In this document: one piece after another, positions 42,546-52,007 of the stretch | Layout of the letters: the number at the start of each line of letters is the position of its first letter | Numbering within the stretch: position 1 is the stretch's first letter | Assembly (NCBI RefSeq): GCF_963556105.2 | Contig: NZ_OY829944.1 | Location: forward strand, 2,323,515 to 2,387,514 | DNA: 64,000 nt | Direction of reading: 5' to 3' | Source of the DNA: an uncultured Tolumonas sp. | GTDB taxonomy: Bacteria; Pseudomonadota; Gammaproteobacteria; Enterobacterales; Aeromonadaceae | The notes under the pieces: model-generated | What the model was told of the DNA's origin: nothing | The model's input: only the letters and a program-made list of their open reading frames with translations | Database searches by the model: none | Program-made: the position numbers and the translations under genes

Positions 42546-44684
42546 TTAAGCTTGCTCCTGCGATGCGTCAGTTTTTGGAGCATGACGGATCAACCAGCTG
42601 TTATGGATATGCGGGTTACGCGCGAAATCTTTGGGTAAGGTTTTCGCACTGATATTTTCCGCGACTAACCCCAGTTCAGCGAGACCATTGAAATCCATTT
42701 TGAACTGACGTTTGTTGTTTGAGAAAACAATCAAGCCATCCGGGTTCAGAATTTTTTTCAGCATCGCCATCACATCAATATGATCGCGTTGCACATCAAA
42801 CGTATCATCCATACGTTTAGAGTTCGAGAAAGTTGGCGGGTCGATGAAGATCAGGTCAAACGTCTGCTCGCAATGGCGTAACCAATCTAAGCAGTCAGCC
42901 TGCTCAAATTTATGCTGCCAGCTCGTTAAGCCATTGTGGCGCATGTTATCGCGCGCCCAGTTCAGATAAGTACGAGACATATCCACAGTCGTGGTGGTTC
43001 GAGCACCGCCGAGAGCAGCATGCACTGAGGCAGTACCGGTATAAGAGAACAGATTGAGGAAGTCTTTGCCTTTCGCTAGTTGCCCTAACATACGGCGTGT
43101 ATAGCGGTGATCCAAGAACAAACCGGTATCCAGATAATCGCGCAGGTTGACTAAAAACTTCGCGTTGTACTCCTTAACTTCGAGCAACTGCCCTTCGGCA
43201 TTCAGTTTTTGATACTGCGATTCACCTTTTTGGCGTTCCCGCACTTTCAGGATCACGTTTTTACCCGGAACGCCGGTGACTTCGATAGCAGCCTGCATCA
43301 AATCGAGAATACGTTGACGCGCAACATGCTCTGGAATGGTTTTCGGCGGTGCATATTCCTGAATAACCAGATGGTTCGTGTAACGGTCGATCGCCACATT
43401 ATAATCTGGCAAATCAGCATCATAGATACGGTACGCATCGATGCCTTCTTGCTGAGCCCATTTATCCAGCGTTTTGATATTTTTACGAAGACGGTTAGCA
43501 AAATCTTCTGCCACCATTTTCTGGGATGCGACGGAGTTATCGGCGATCTGATAATTACGCAGCTGACATTCCAACGCGCCGTTGAATAAACGGTATTGTT
43601 TTTCTGCCCGCAGGCGTAAGCAACTCAGCAACTCTGGCGATGCCGACAATATGGTTACCCGCCAGCCTTGGAATTCGGTACGGAGTGCATTACCAACGTT
43701 TTGATACAGCTTTAACAGTTCTGGAAATTCACCCAGACGTTCACCATATGGCGGGTTACTAATGAGGAAACCCTTACTACCCGGCCATGGATTATGTAAT
43801 TGCATCGCATCAGCAGCTTCAAAACGGATCAGATCCCCCACGCCCGCGCGATTCGCATTCGCTTTAGCACGTTGTAATACGCGGTTATCGATATCAAACC
43901 CGACAAAACGATCGGCTTGCAACAGCGCCGCTTTATGCCCACGCTTTGCGCGCACTGAAGCTTCAGCAATAATTGGCTGCCAAATTTCTGGTTGATGTTT
44001 TAACCAGCTTTCAAAACCAAAACGACGGCGTAACAAGCCTGGCGCCATATCACAAACCTGCATGGCCGCTTCGATCAACAGCGTGCCAGAACCACACATC
44101 GGATCGAGCAACGGTTCATTTTGCCAGCCACTACGTGCTAATACGGCAGCCGCCAAATTCTCTTTTAGCGGTGCTTCGCCAGTCTCATCACGGTAGCCAC
44201 GTTGATGTAATGCCGGGCCGGAAAGATCGAGCGAAACAGTGACAGTATCTTTTTTCCAGTGTACTAACACTCGAGCGTCAGGGATTTTTTTATCGACTGA
44301 CGGACGAACACCACTACGTTTGGTGAAGCGATCAACAATCGCATCTTTAACTTTTAACGCACCGTATTGGGTATTGTTAATGGCTTTGGATGACCCAGAG
44401 AAATCGACAGCAAACGATTGTTCTACAGAGAAATGATTTTCCCATTGCACGTTAAAACAGCCGAGATAAAGATCCAGATCGGTATCGGCATAAAACGAAG
44501 TTAATTCCAGTGCGATACGGGAAGCATAGCGACTCCACAAACATGCCCGGTAAGCCACTTCCAACTCACCACTAAATGCAACACCCGCGACTGTTTCTTT
44601 AATATCGGATGCGCCAAGCCCTGAAAGTTCAGCAGCCAGTATAGATTCTAACCCTTTCGGGCATGTTGCAAAAAAGTCAGCCAT
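42546..44684 (-). CDS. rlmKL: 23S rRNA m2G2445/m7G2069 methyltransferase RlmKL
   Basis: 712-residue fusion. An N-terminal THUMP domain (about 45-155) is followed by the RlmL methyltransferase with LLDPMCGSGTLLIEAA and catalytic SNPPYGERLG. The C-terminal RlmK domain (about 400-700) has LNLFSYTGTASVHAALGG and FIDPPTFSNSK. Both SAM sites look intact. Heads the rlmKL-uup-DUF3466 operon. Confidence 0.96.
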   Translation of the reverse strand: MADFFATCPKGLESILAAELSGLGASDIKETVAGVAFSGELEVAYRACLWSRYASRIALELTSFYADTDLDLYLGCFNVQWENHFSVEQSFAVDFSGSSKAINNTQYGALKVKDAIVDRFTKRSGVRPSVDKKIPDARVLVHWKKDTVTVSLDLSGPALHQRGYRDETGEAPLKENLAAAVLARSGWQNEPLLDPMCGSGTLLIEAAMQVCDMAPGLLRRRFGFESWLKHQPEIWQPIIAEASVRAKRGHKAALLQADRFVGFDIDNRVLQRAKANANRAGVGDLIRFEAADAMQLHNPWPGSKGFLISNPPYGERLGEFPELLKLYQNVGNALRTEFQGWRVTILSASPELLSCLRLRAEKQYRLFNGALECQLRNYQIADNSVASQKMVAEDFANRLRKNIKTLDKWAQQEGIDAYRIYDADLPDYNVAIDRYTNHLVIQEYAPPKTIPEHVARQRILDLMQAAIEVTGVPGKNVILKVRERQKGESQYQKLNAEGQLLEVKEYNAKFLVNLRDYLDTGLFLDHRYTRRMLGQLAKGKDFLNLFSYTGTASVHAALGGARTTTTVDMSRTYLNWARDNMRHNGLTSWQHKFEQADCLDWLRHCEQTFDLIFIDPPTFSNSKRMDDTFDVQRDHIDVMAMLKKILNPDGLIVFSNNKRQFKMDFNGLAELGLVAENISAKTLPKDFARNPHIHNSWLIRHAPKTDASQEQA

Positions 44685-44832
44685 TCGTCTCTAATTCATC
44701 GGTACAAATAAACGCGCATTATAGCTGTGAATTGCTAAAACAGATATTAATTGACGGGAAGATACTGATTGTTGCATTTATCAGCGAATTGCTAACTTAT
44801 TAAGCAACAGTAAAATAAGCTGAAAATATCCC

Positions 44833-44861
44833 TTGCCAAATGTGAGTCAGCTCACTAATAT
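44833..44861 (+). promoter_or_regulatory. Promoter of initiator tRNA gene
   Basis: TTGCCA, exactly 17 bp, TAATAT, then a GC-rich discriminator (GCGCCCC) as in stringently controlled stable-RNA promoters. Confidence 0.75.
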
Positions 44862-44873
44862 GCGCCCCACTGA

Positions 44874-44950
<77 letters not shown>

Positions 44951-44954
44951 AATT

Positions 44955-44985
44955 TAAAAGCCACCTGATCAGGTGGCTTTTTTTA
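44955..44985 (+). terminator. Terminator of the initiator tRNA gene
   Basis: Self-complementary AGCCACCTGATCAGGTGGCT followed by seven T. Confidence 0.93.
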
Positions 44986-45011
44986 TGCTGTCGATATCCA
45001 TTCTGTAGTTT

Positions 45012-46217
45012 TTAAAAGAACTGACTGATATCAATTCCATATGCTTTAGGATGCACTACATTTTCTATCTCTTCGGTTGTATTTCTGGCCAGATCAACAA
45101 TCTTAACATCCAGATAATGTTGTCCTGTTGTACTATAGATAATCTTCACTACGGGCTGTAACGGTGTTTCAGTATTACTTTCAATCACCAACGCTAACTT
45201 ACCCGTTTTCAGTTTAACTAAACTACCAATAGGATAAATTCCCATGCATTTGATAAATTGCTTCACCAGCGTTTCGTCAAACTGCGTTCCGGCACCTTGC
45301 AATAAAATGTGAAATGCCTGCGTTGCTTGCATACCCTTTTTATAACAACGATCTGCAGTTAGCGCGTCAAATACATCAACAATCGTGCTAATTCGTGAAA
45401 TCAAGCAAAGCTCTAATCCTTTAAGGCCCCGGGGATAACCTAAACCATCAAGCCGTTCATGGTGGTTCGCCGCGACGGTACGCATGATAGAGCTGATCCC
45501 TTCGGCTTTATCAAGAAACTGCACACTGTATTCAACATGCTTTTTCATGATCACAAATTCGTCTGGAGTCAGTCTGCCAGGCTTATGCAGGATTTCATCG
45601 GGAACCATGACTTTGCCAGTATCGTGCAATAATCCACCAACCAATAAGTCTTTGATTGTCTGGCGGGATAATTTCAGATACCGGCCGAAATTCGCAAGTA
45701 ACATACCGACGTTCAAGGAATGTTCCATTAAATAGGTATCTTTTTCTCTGATACGAGAAAGAAAAATCATAGCATCTGGATTTTTAAAAATGGAGTCCAC
45801 CATTTCATCCGCCATCGCTTCTAATGGCGCAATATCAACAACCTCACCGTTTTTTAGTGCATCCAGCAATTTAGTCTGTAAAATTTTCGCTTCTGCATAA
45901 AGTTTTTGAGCTTGTTTTCGCGACTCTTTTTTTTCTGTTGGCGTCATTATTTCCTGAACTTGCTCTTCGGGCGCAAGGTTTGATTCAGGGTTTTCAAGGA
46001 GAGTTTCTTGCTGGTGTTTACTACGAGTAAGATCAATTTTGACCTCTAGCACACCCATGGATTGTAATGAGCGGCATGTAGCTTCACTGGAGACCATTCC
46101 CGGTTTAAAATGAATATCGCCTTTTTGCTTTGTAACAGCAATAACGAACATGCCCAACTTGATGTCGCGGATAGCTACGTTCTGATAATTTTCGGTAGAT
46201 AATGGTAAAACCGACAT
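45012..46217 (-). CDS. HD-GYP domain protein (DUF3391), probable cyclic-di-GMP phosphodiesterase
   Basis: 401 residues. An N-terminal DUF3391 domain (about 10-130) is followed by an HD-GYP domain (about 155-330). Metal and catalytic signatures are present: HSLNVGMLLANFG, LLHDTGKVMVPDEIL, NHHERLDGLGYPRGLKG (GYP intact) and the ISRISTIVDVFDALTADR helix. HD-GYP enzymes hydrolyse c-di-GMP to pGpG or GMP and thereby affect motility and biofilm, which fits the motY, pilU and LuxO-type genes in the window. Monocistronic. Confidence 0.9.
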   Translation of the reverse strand: MSVLPLSTENYQNVAIRDIKLGMFVIAVTKQKGDIHFKPGMVSSEATCRSLQSMGVLEVKIDLTRSKHQQETLLENPESNLAPEEQVQEIMTPTEKKESRKQAQKLYAEAKILQTKLLDALKNGEVVDIAPLEAMADEMVDSIFKNPDAMIFLSRIREKDTYLMEHSLNVGMLLANFGRYLKLSRQTIKDLLVGGLLHDTGKVMVPDEILHKPGRLTPDEFVIMKKHVEYSVQFLDKAEGISSIMRTVAANHHERLDGLGYPRGLKGLELCLISRISTIVDVFDALTADRCYKKGMQATQAFHILLQGAGTQFDETLVKQFIKCMGIYPIGSLVKLKTGKLALVIESNTETPLQPVVKIIYSTTGQHYLDVKIVDLARNTTEEIENVVHPKAYGIDISQFF

Positions 46218-46333
46218 TCACGATCCTGAATAAAGCAGTAACCTATTTACTCTTTACATTAAAATACCTTTACCGCCATAAAAGCAATACACTAGAGCAC
46301 AATAACCTAATAGTTTCACAGAACTAAAAAATA

Positions 46334-47029
46334 ATGCGCTTAGATAAACACCTTCATCAATGCCTTGGCATTTCTCGCTCTCAAGCGTCGCTGCTTTTAC
46401 GAGCAGGTCGTATCACAGTTAATGGCACAATAGTAAAAAGTGGTTCTCTGCATGTTAATGAGCAGGATGTTATTCTGTTTGATGATGATAGCCTGCAAAC
46501 ACTAGGAGACAATCTTTACTACTTTATGCTGCATAAGCCGCAAGGTTATGTATGTGCCAATGCCGATGCTAATCATCCCAGTATCACCCAATTATTCGAT
46601 TTACCACGCGCCGATGAATTGCATGCTGCCGGGCGACTAGATGTTGATACTACGGGGCTGGTATTAGTCACTAATGACGGACAGTGGTCACATCGCGTTA
46701 CCTCGCCACGAAAACAGTGTGAAAAGATTTACCGTGTCTGGTTGGCAGAGGCAATCTCTGATGAAACGCGTAAACAGTTCGCAGAGGGAATTCTGTTACG
46801 CAGTGAGACACAGCCAACACGCCCGGCAAAGTTGGAAATTGTCACACCTCGTGAAGTATTACTTACCATTCATGAAGGTAAGTATCACCAAGTCAAACGG
46901 ATGTTTGCCGCAGTAGGAAACCATGTTGAGCGGCTACATCGGGAACAGATTGGCGCATTAGCGTTAGATGCTAACCTGCCAGAAGGTGACTTCCGCGCGC
47001 TGACAGCAGAAGAGATTAGCTTGTTTTAA
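46334..47029 (+). CDS. rsuA: 16S rRNA pseudouridine(516) synthase
   Basis: 231 residues. An S4 RNA-binding domain (about 1-60; MRLDKHLHQCLGISRSQA) precedes an RluB/RsuA-type catalytic domain with nucleophile Asp in AGRLDVDTTGLVLVTNDG (near 103) and the EGKYHQVKRMFAAVGNHVERLHR motif. Length equals E. coli RsuA (231). Convergent with the EamA gene, 2 bases apart, with no terminator between them. Confidence 0.94.
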   Translation: MRLDKHLHQCLGISRSQASLLLRAGRITVNGTIVKSGSLHVNEQDVILFDDDSLQTLGDNLYYFMLHKPQGYVCANADANHPSITQLFDLPRADELHAAGRLDVDTTGLVLVTNDGQWSHRVTSPRKQCEKIYRVWLAEAISDETRKQFAEGILLRSETQPTRPAKLEIVTPREVLLTIHEGKYHQVKRMFAAVGNHVERLHREQIGALALDANLPEGDFRALTAEEISLF

Positions 47030-47031
47030 CC

Positions 47032-47916
47032 TTATCGGGCTAATACCAGTGCCGTTCCGCAAACAACTAATATAGCGCCCAGCCATGCCCCTAGGCTGGG
47101 GCGCTGTCGAGTAAAAAACCAAAGAATAGGTAAAAGCATGACTGGCGACGTTGATGACATGATCGCCACCAATGTTACGTTGCCATGACGTAATGCAAAC
47201 AGAAAGATGGTCATCCCTAACACCATTGCCAATAATCCGTTCAGGCAAATGATGCCTAATACACGCCATGTGATCGGCGATACAGCTCGACTGAAAGGTA
47301 CCTGCGCTAGACGTAACCCTGAATGTGCACCAAATGCTACCAACATACGCACACACGATGCAGCAATCGGGTCTGCCCCTGCAGACATAACCGGTTTCGC
47401 GATAATGGTTCCCAGCGATTGACACAATGCAGCCATTAACCCTAATGCCAGACTCAACCACAAAGCACCATGGCTATATTCTAGTTTTTGTGGCTTATTA
47501 CCACTGAATGCAACAGCAACCATGACACCAGCTAACACTAATACAGCGCCCGCCCAACCTTGCAAAGAGAGATGCTCTTTAAATAACCAGATCCCAAATA
47601 ATGCGGAAAATGCAGCATGTGTTGCGAATAACAAACTTGCCCGGCGCGGCCCAACCCGATTCATGCACGCATATAAACAGGTGTCGCCGACGAAGATACC
47701 GATTAACCCTGACGTGGCCATCATGCCAATTTGTGACAATGACAGGGTATGAAAACCACCGCTAATCAGACTCATTAAGCCCAACATCAAACTGACACAA
47801 GCCATACGCCAGCGGCTAAATGCAAAAGTACCTAAATGACGAGCCGGGGTGACCGACAATAAGCTAGCGCAAGCCCACAAAAAAGCCGACACCAATGCCA
47901 GCCACTCTAAAGACAT
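47032..47916 (-). CDS. EamA/DMT-family transporter
   Basis: 294 residues from ATG 47916 (MSLEWLALVSAFLWACASLL), chosen because GAGG lies 6-7 bases upstream; the frame is open to an ATG at 47964, inside the hairpin that follows pilU. About ten helices in two EamA repeats; GIFVGDTCLYACMNRVGPRRASLLFATHA ends the first. Substrate unknown; probable metabolite or drug exporter. Confidence 0.85.
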   Translation of the reverse strand: MSLEWLALVSAFLWACASLLSVTPARHLGTFAFSRWRMACVSLMLGLMSLISGGFHTLSLSQIGMMATSGLIGIFVGDTCLYACMNRVGPRRASLLFATHAAFSALFGIWLFKEHLSLQGWAGAVLVLAGVMVAVAFSGNKPQKLEYSHGALWLSLALGLMAALCQSLGTIIAKPVMSAGADPIAASCVRMLVAFGAHSGLRLAQVPFSRAVSPITWRVLGIICLNGLLAMVLGMTIFLFALRHGNVTLVAIMSSTSPVMLLPILWFFTRQRPSLGAWLGAILVVCGTALVLAR

Positions 47917-47938
47917 AACAACCTCAATACCAATACAA

Positions 47939-47962
47939 CAAACCGGCAAAAGCCGGCTTGTC
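47939..47962 (-). terminator. Probable terminator of pilU
   Basis: Minus strand AAGCCGGC, TTTT loop, GCCGGTTT, then GTTGT. The stem is good but the U-tract is interrupted. Confidence 0.55.
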
Positions 47963-47983
47963 ATTACAAAAAACGGAAATCAA

Positions 47984-49147
47984 TTAGAAGAAAGGATCTG
48001 GTTCATCATGCTTGATTGGGTCCAATTCCCAGCTTAACACGTGGCCGGACATTTTAAGTGAACCATTTTCAGTATGGAGTTTAATTTTCAGTTTTAAGTT
48101 GTTAACTGAGTCTGCATTCCGAAGTGCTTCTTCTTCATCAATCGCACCTTCGCAGAACAGTTCAAACAAACATTGGTCGAACGTTTTCATGCCCAGATTA
48201 ACTGATTTTTCCATGATCTCTTTAATATTGCCGAAATCACCACGGCGGATCATATCCTGAATCGTTGCCGTTCCCAGCAATACCTCAATGGCGGCACGTC
48301 GTTTCCCATCTTTGGTTTTAACTAATCGCTGTGAAACAAATGCTTTCAGGTTATTCCCTAAATCATTCATCAGTTGTGGCCGACGTTCTTCCGGGAAGAA
48401 GTTAATAATACGATCCAGCGCCTGGTTTGCATTATTCGCATGCAAGGTTGAAATAGCTAGATGGCCGGTCTCCGCGAACGCTAATGCGTGTTCCATCGTT
48501 TCGCGATCACGAATTTCCCCGATCAAAATAACATCTGGCGCCTGACGCAAGGTGTTTTTCAGCGCTGCATGGAAACTGCGGGTGTCTACCCCGACTTCAC
48601 GTTGGTTGATGATGCTCTTTTTGTGCGGATGAACATATTCGATAGGGTCTTCAATCGTAATGATATGCCCGCTGGTATTAGTGTTCCGATGGTCGATCAA
48701 TGCAGCCAATGTCGTGGACTTACCAGAACCAGTTGCACCAACAAACAACACTAATCCGCGTTTTTCCATGATGACATCGAGTAAAATTGGCGGCAATTTC
48801 AACTCTTCAAACGTCGGAATATCTAGTTTGATATTACGGGCAACGATGGAAATTTCATTACGTTGGCGGAAGATATTGACACGGAAACGCCCTACTTTGG
48901 ATAACGATAGCGCTAAGTTCATTTCCAATTCTTTATCAAAGATAATCCGCTGTTCTTCATCCATGATCCGGTTGGCAATTTCGGCAACCTGGCCTAACTC
49001 CATCGGACGTTCCTGGATCGGTGTTAACACACCATTAAATTTGATACTGGGCACGGCGCCGGTTGACAGATATAAGTCTGAGCCGTTTTCTCTGGCCAGC
49101 TTAATCAGCATATCTTCGAATTCCATGGTTCCATCGGCAGCAGACAT
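47984..49147 (-). CDS. pilU: Type IV pilus retraction ATPase PilU
   Basis: 387 residues. PilT-like N-terminal domain (about 1-110), Walker A GATGSGKST (near 137), Asp box with HIITIEDPIEYVH, Walker B ILIGEIRDRETM, and His box LAISTLHANN. The EDPIEYVHPHKKSIINQREVG stretch and long C-terminal tail place it with PilU rather than PilT. PilU cooperates with PilT in forceful pilus retraction. In most relatives pilT lies immediately upstream; here 49148-49330 has no pilT and the next gene is on the other strand. Confidence 0.92.
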   Translation of the reverse strand: MSAADGTMEFEDMLIKLARENGSDLYLSTGAVPSIKFNGVLTPIQERPMELGQVAEIANRIMDEEQRIIFDKELEMNLALSLSKVGRFRVNIFRQRNEISIVARNIKLDIPTFEELKLPPILLDVIMEKRGLVLFVGATGSGKSTTLAALIDHRNTNTSGHIITIEDPIEYVHPHKKSIINQREVGVDTRSFHAALKNTLRQAPDVILIGEIRDRETMEHALAFAETGHLAISTLHANNANQALDRIINFFPEERRPQLMNDLGNNLKAFVSQRLVKTKDGKRRAAIEVLLGTATIQDMIRRGDFGNIKEIMEKSVNLGMKTFDQCLFELFCEGAIDEEEALRNADSVNNLKLKIKLHTENGSLKMSGHVLSWELDPIKHDEPDPFF

Positions 49148-49330
49148 GCTTTTCTCCTTAAATTACTTCACTGTTATTTATTCTGGTGCATTTTGGCCGT
49201 TTATTTAAGTCATCCACCAGAAATATATAGATAAAAATGCAAAGACAACAACTGTGACCAAAGATACATCCGTATTTCAATAACCTGCTCTATACTTTGG
49301 ATAGCGTGTCAACTGAGGTCGGAGGTTTGT

Positions 49331-50197
49331 ATGTGGCAATCCATAACAAAACAGATCACAGATTGTATGGATGCACCGTTTACTATTGATAAACGGCAAT
49401 TACTGCTGCACACCCAAGATTCAAATTACTATCAAATCAGTGATCAAAAACTTGGTGTATCCTACATAGTGCGCATTACACCTAAGTCCATGGCAACTAA
49501 ATTCGACATAGTGACACGTAATTTGTCTTTGATGGCAGACTGGCTGATATCACCAAAAATCATTTTATTTGGTTCTACTGCTGATCAGTGTTTTGTGGTC
49601 TTTGAAACCTTTGATGTCGAAGAAAGCCCGCCACTGCCAAATGAATGGCATGCGCTTGGTAAACGCTTTGCGAAAATGCATCGTGAAAGTCAGCAAGGCA
49701 TGTATGGCTGGGAAGAAGACACCTTCATTTATCAGCAAATTCAGCCTAATCGCTGGCAAAAAAACTGGGCCTCTTTTTATTCTGAACAGCGTATTGGCTG
49801 GCAGTTGCAGCTACATCAGGAAAAAGGCAAACACCTCTTCAATATTTCCGATATCACCAGTGTGATACATCGCTTGCTGCATCACCATCACCCAGAGCCT
49901 AGTTTACTTCATGGGCAATTGTTGCCGGATAATATATTAGTGACCAGTAACGGGCTCTTTCTACCCGATAATGCTTGTTATTGTGGTGATCGGGAATTAG
50001 ATCTCGCGTGGTTAACGACATTTTGTCCAAACTATGATGACTTTATGCAGGGATACACAGAAACATGGCCGCTACCACAAGGCTATGAGACTCGGCAGGT
50101 TATCTATGCGTTATATCCACTATTAGTGCAATTACATCAAGATCCTGCGCTGGAAACGCGGGTGCACCATCATATTGCGCTAATTTTAGCCATCTAA
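49331..50197 (+). CDS. Fructosamine-kinase-family protein with altered catalytic residues
   Basis: 288 residues, the length of E. coli YniA. It begins MWQSITKQI and keeps the family segments RWQKNWASFYSEQRIGWQLQLHQEKG, PSLLHG and CYCGDRELDLAWL. Where active kinases have HGDLW-x-GN, this protein has HGQLLPDN, so the catalytic Asp is replaced by Gln; and where YniA has FDPACYWGDRE it has PDNACYCGDRE, shifting or losing the Mg-binding Asp-Pro. The N-terminal glycine-rich nucleotide loop is also not obvious. It is probably catalytically weak or inactive, a pseudokinase. Start preceded by GGAGG. yaeP follows. Confidence 0.75.
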   Translation: MWQSITKQITDCMDAPFTIDKRQLLLHTQDSNYYQISDQKLGVSYIVRITPKSMATKFDIVTRNLSLMADWLISPKIILFGSTADQCFVVFETFDVEESPPLPNEWHALGKRFAKMHRESQQGMYGWEEDTFIYQQIQPNRWQKNWASFYSEQRIGWQLQLHQEKGKHLFNISDITSVIHRLLHHHHPEPSLLHGQLLPDNILVTSNGLFLPDNACYCGDRELDLAWLTTFCPNYDDFMQGYTETWPLPQGYETRQVIYALYPLLVQLHQDPALETRVHHHIALILAI

Positions 50198-50268
50198 CAG
50201 GGATAAACTGGCAGGTTGGATGGCTTATAGCTATAGTGTCGACGTTTATAGTTAACCGAGAACAACCG

Positions 50269-50478
50269 ATGAAACACCTCGCCTATTGCGACAAAATCAG
50301 GGAGGTTTACAGTCAAATCGGAAGTGGTGATCAAGGCTATATGCCTGATGCAATCCGTGTTGTTTTAATTACATTGGATAAAATCGCCAGTAATCCTGAT
50401 TTGCCTGAAGACATCCGAAATAACGCTGCTTTTGCTGCTGCCAATTTACTTATCAGCGATTACTCTGAAGACGCCTGA
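50269..50478 (+). CDS. yaeP: UPF0253 family protein YaeP
   Basis: 69 residues from ATG 50269 (MKHLAYCDKIREVYSQIGSG), matching E. coli YaeP (66 residues) through SGDQGYMPDAIRVVL, LPEDIRNNAAFAAANLL and SDY. An upstream in-frame start at 50236 would add 11 non-conserved residues. Small helical protein of unknown function. Its last codons form the left arm of a terminator. Confidence 0.88.
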   Translation: MKHLAYCDKIREVYSQIGSGDQGYMPDAIRVVLITLDKIASNPDLPEDIRNNAAFAAANLLISDYSEDA

Positions 50479-50494
50479 ACATCAGGCGTTTTTT
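50471..50494 (+). terminator. Terminator overlapping the yaeP stop
   Basis: ACGCCTGA, ACA loop, TCAGGCGT, then TTTTT. Confidence 0.85.
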
Positions 50495-50518
50495 CTCAAA
50501 TAGTATAAAGGTCATACC

Positions 50519-51877
50519 GTGATTCAATATCAGCAGGAAATCCGCCGTCTTGTTCGGCTGGCGTTGCCTATTCTTCTGGCACAGGTCGCACAAACAGCAA
50601 TGACGCTGGTAGATACCATTATGGCGGGTCGCTACAGTGCGATTGATCTGGCCGCCATTTCCGTCGCCAGTAGCTTCTGGTTACCGATCGTACTGACCAG
50701 CCAAGGTATCATCATGGCGCTGACACCGATCGTCGCGCAGCTTAATGGTGCCCAAAAACAAGATCAGATCCCTGTAACCGTCGCCCAAGGTTTATGGTTA
50801 ACACTGCTGGTATTTGTTCCTGCCGGACTCCTGCTGTATTTCAGCCCAATGCTTCTTCATTGGATGGATGTTTCTGTCGTTATGGCACAGAAAACCACCA
50901 ACTATCTGCATGCAATGTTATTAGGGCTTCCGGCTTATCTTTTTTATCAGGTGTTACGAAATTACGCCGAAGGTTTATCGCATACAGTTCCAGGTATGTG
51001 CATTGGTTTTGCCGGGCTGTTGCTGAATATCCCGCTAAATTATTTGCTGATCTATGGCGTTTGGGGATTCCCTGAATTAGGCGGTGTGGGCTGTGGTTTC
51101 GCCTCTGCTGGCGCGATGTGGTTTATGGCCATCGCCATGACAGTATATGTACTGAAATCACCGTCTTATCAGCAATGTCGCCTGTTCCAGCATTATATTG
51201 GTTGGCAGTGGGACAGCATTCGGCGTATTTTCAAACTCGGTGCCCCTATCGCCTTAGCCTTATTTTGTGAAGTTACTTTGTTTACTGTAGTCGCGCTGCT
51301 TCTGGCGCCACTGGGCCCTGAAATTGTTGCCAGTCATCAAGTGGCGTTGAATTACTCATCACTGATTTTTATGCTACCGCTCTCTTTAGGTTATGCCGTC
51401 ACGATCCGCGTCGGTCATTCATTGGGCGAGTTACAACCCAAACAGGCTAAGGTTGCCGTTATCTGCGGTCTGTTGGTTGGATTATCGATCACCGTGATGA
51501 CAGCCACTTCGACAATCTTGTTACGGACCTGGATTGCAACACAATACACCGATGACCCAACGGTCATCACATTAGCGGCTCACTTGATTATTTTTGCCGC
51601 TATTTACCAATTTTCAGACACCGTCCAAGCGATTTCTTCCGGCGCATTACGCGGTTTGAAAGACACTCGTGTCATCTTTTTGATTACCCTGATTTCTTAT
51701 TGGATGATTGGTATTCCAGTTGGCACTATTCTTGGTTTGACTGATTGGGTCACACCACGCATGGGGCCACAAGGCTTCTGGTTAGGTATTATTTTAGGCC
51801 TGACAACCGCAGCCAGTATGCTGGCACTGCGACTAAGAAAAACCTTACGCAAAACGCTGCAACAGCACCCTGCGTAA
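50519..51877 (+). CDS. norM: MATE-family multidrug efflux pump NorM
   Basis: 452 residues, 12 hydrophobic helices in two six-helix bundles, close to Vibrio NorM (456). N-terminal EIRRLVRLALPILLAQVAQT, MTLVDTIMAGRYSAIDLAAISV in TM1-2 with the cation-site Asp, and the second-half LGAPIALALFCEVTLFTVVALL. A Na+- or H+-coupled exporter of fluoroquinolones, dyes and other cationic compounds in the family. GTG start with AAAGG 7 bases upstream. Preceded by the yaeP terminator. Confidence 0.93.
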   Translation: MIQYQQEIRRLVRLALPILLAQVAQTAMTLVDTIMAGRYSAIDLAAISVASSFWLPIVLTSQGIIMALTPIVAQLNGAQKQDQIPVTVAQGLWLTLLVFVPAGLLLYFSPMLLHWMDVSVVMAQKTTNYLHAMLLGLPAYLFYQVLRNYAEGLSHTVPGMCIGFAGLLLNIPLNYLLIYGVWGFPELGGVGCGFASAGAMWFMAIAMTVYVLKSPSYQQCRLFQHYIGWQWDSIRRIFKLGAPIALALFCEVTLFTVVALLLAPLGPEIVASHQVALNYSSLIFMLPLSLGYAVTIRVGHSLGELQPKQAKVAVICGLLVGLSITVMTATSTILLRTWIATQYTDDPTVITLAAHLIIFAAIYQFSDTVQAISSGALRGLKDTRVIFLITLISYWMIGIPVGTILGLTDWVTPRMGPQGFWLGIILGLTTAASMLALRLRKTLRKTLQQHPA

Positions 51878-51883
51878 TCAAAA

Positions 51884-51921
51884 TGGCGAATGGTAAATGC
51901 GACTTATATCGCCATTCGCCA
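51884..51921. other. Inverted repeat between norM and hxpB
   Basis: TGGCGAATGG (51884-51893) and CCATTCGCCA (51912-51921), perfect ten-base arms, with an inner GCGA/TCGC. No T-run follows. Either a norM 3'-end stability hairpin or an operator for hxpB. Confidence 0.55.
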
Positions 51922-52007
51922 CATTGAAAGCGGTTTCATCTTTACAGTGAGAATCAATCCACCTACCGTTCAAAAAGAATTTTTCCTTATTTTTCAGAGA
52001 ACATGAA

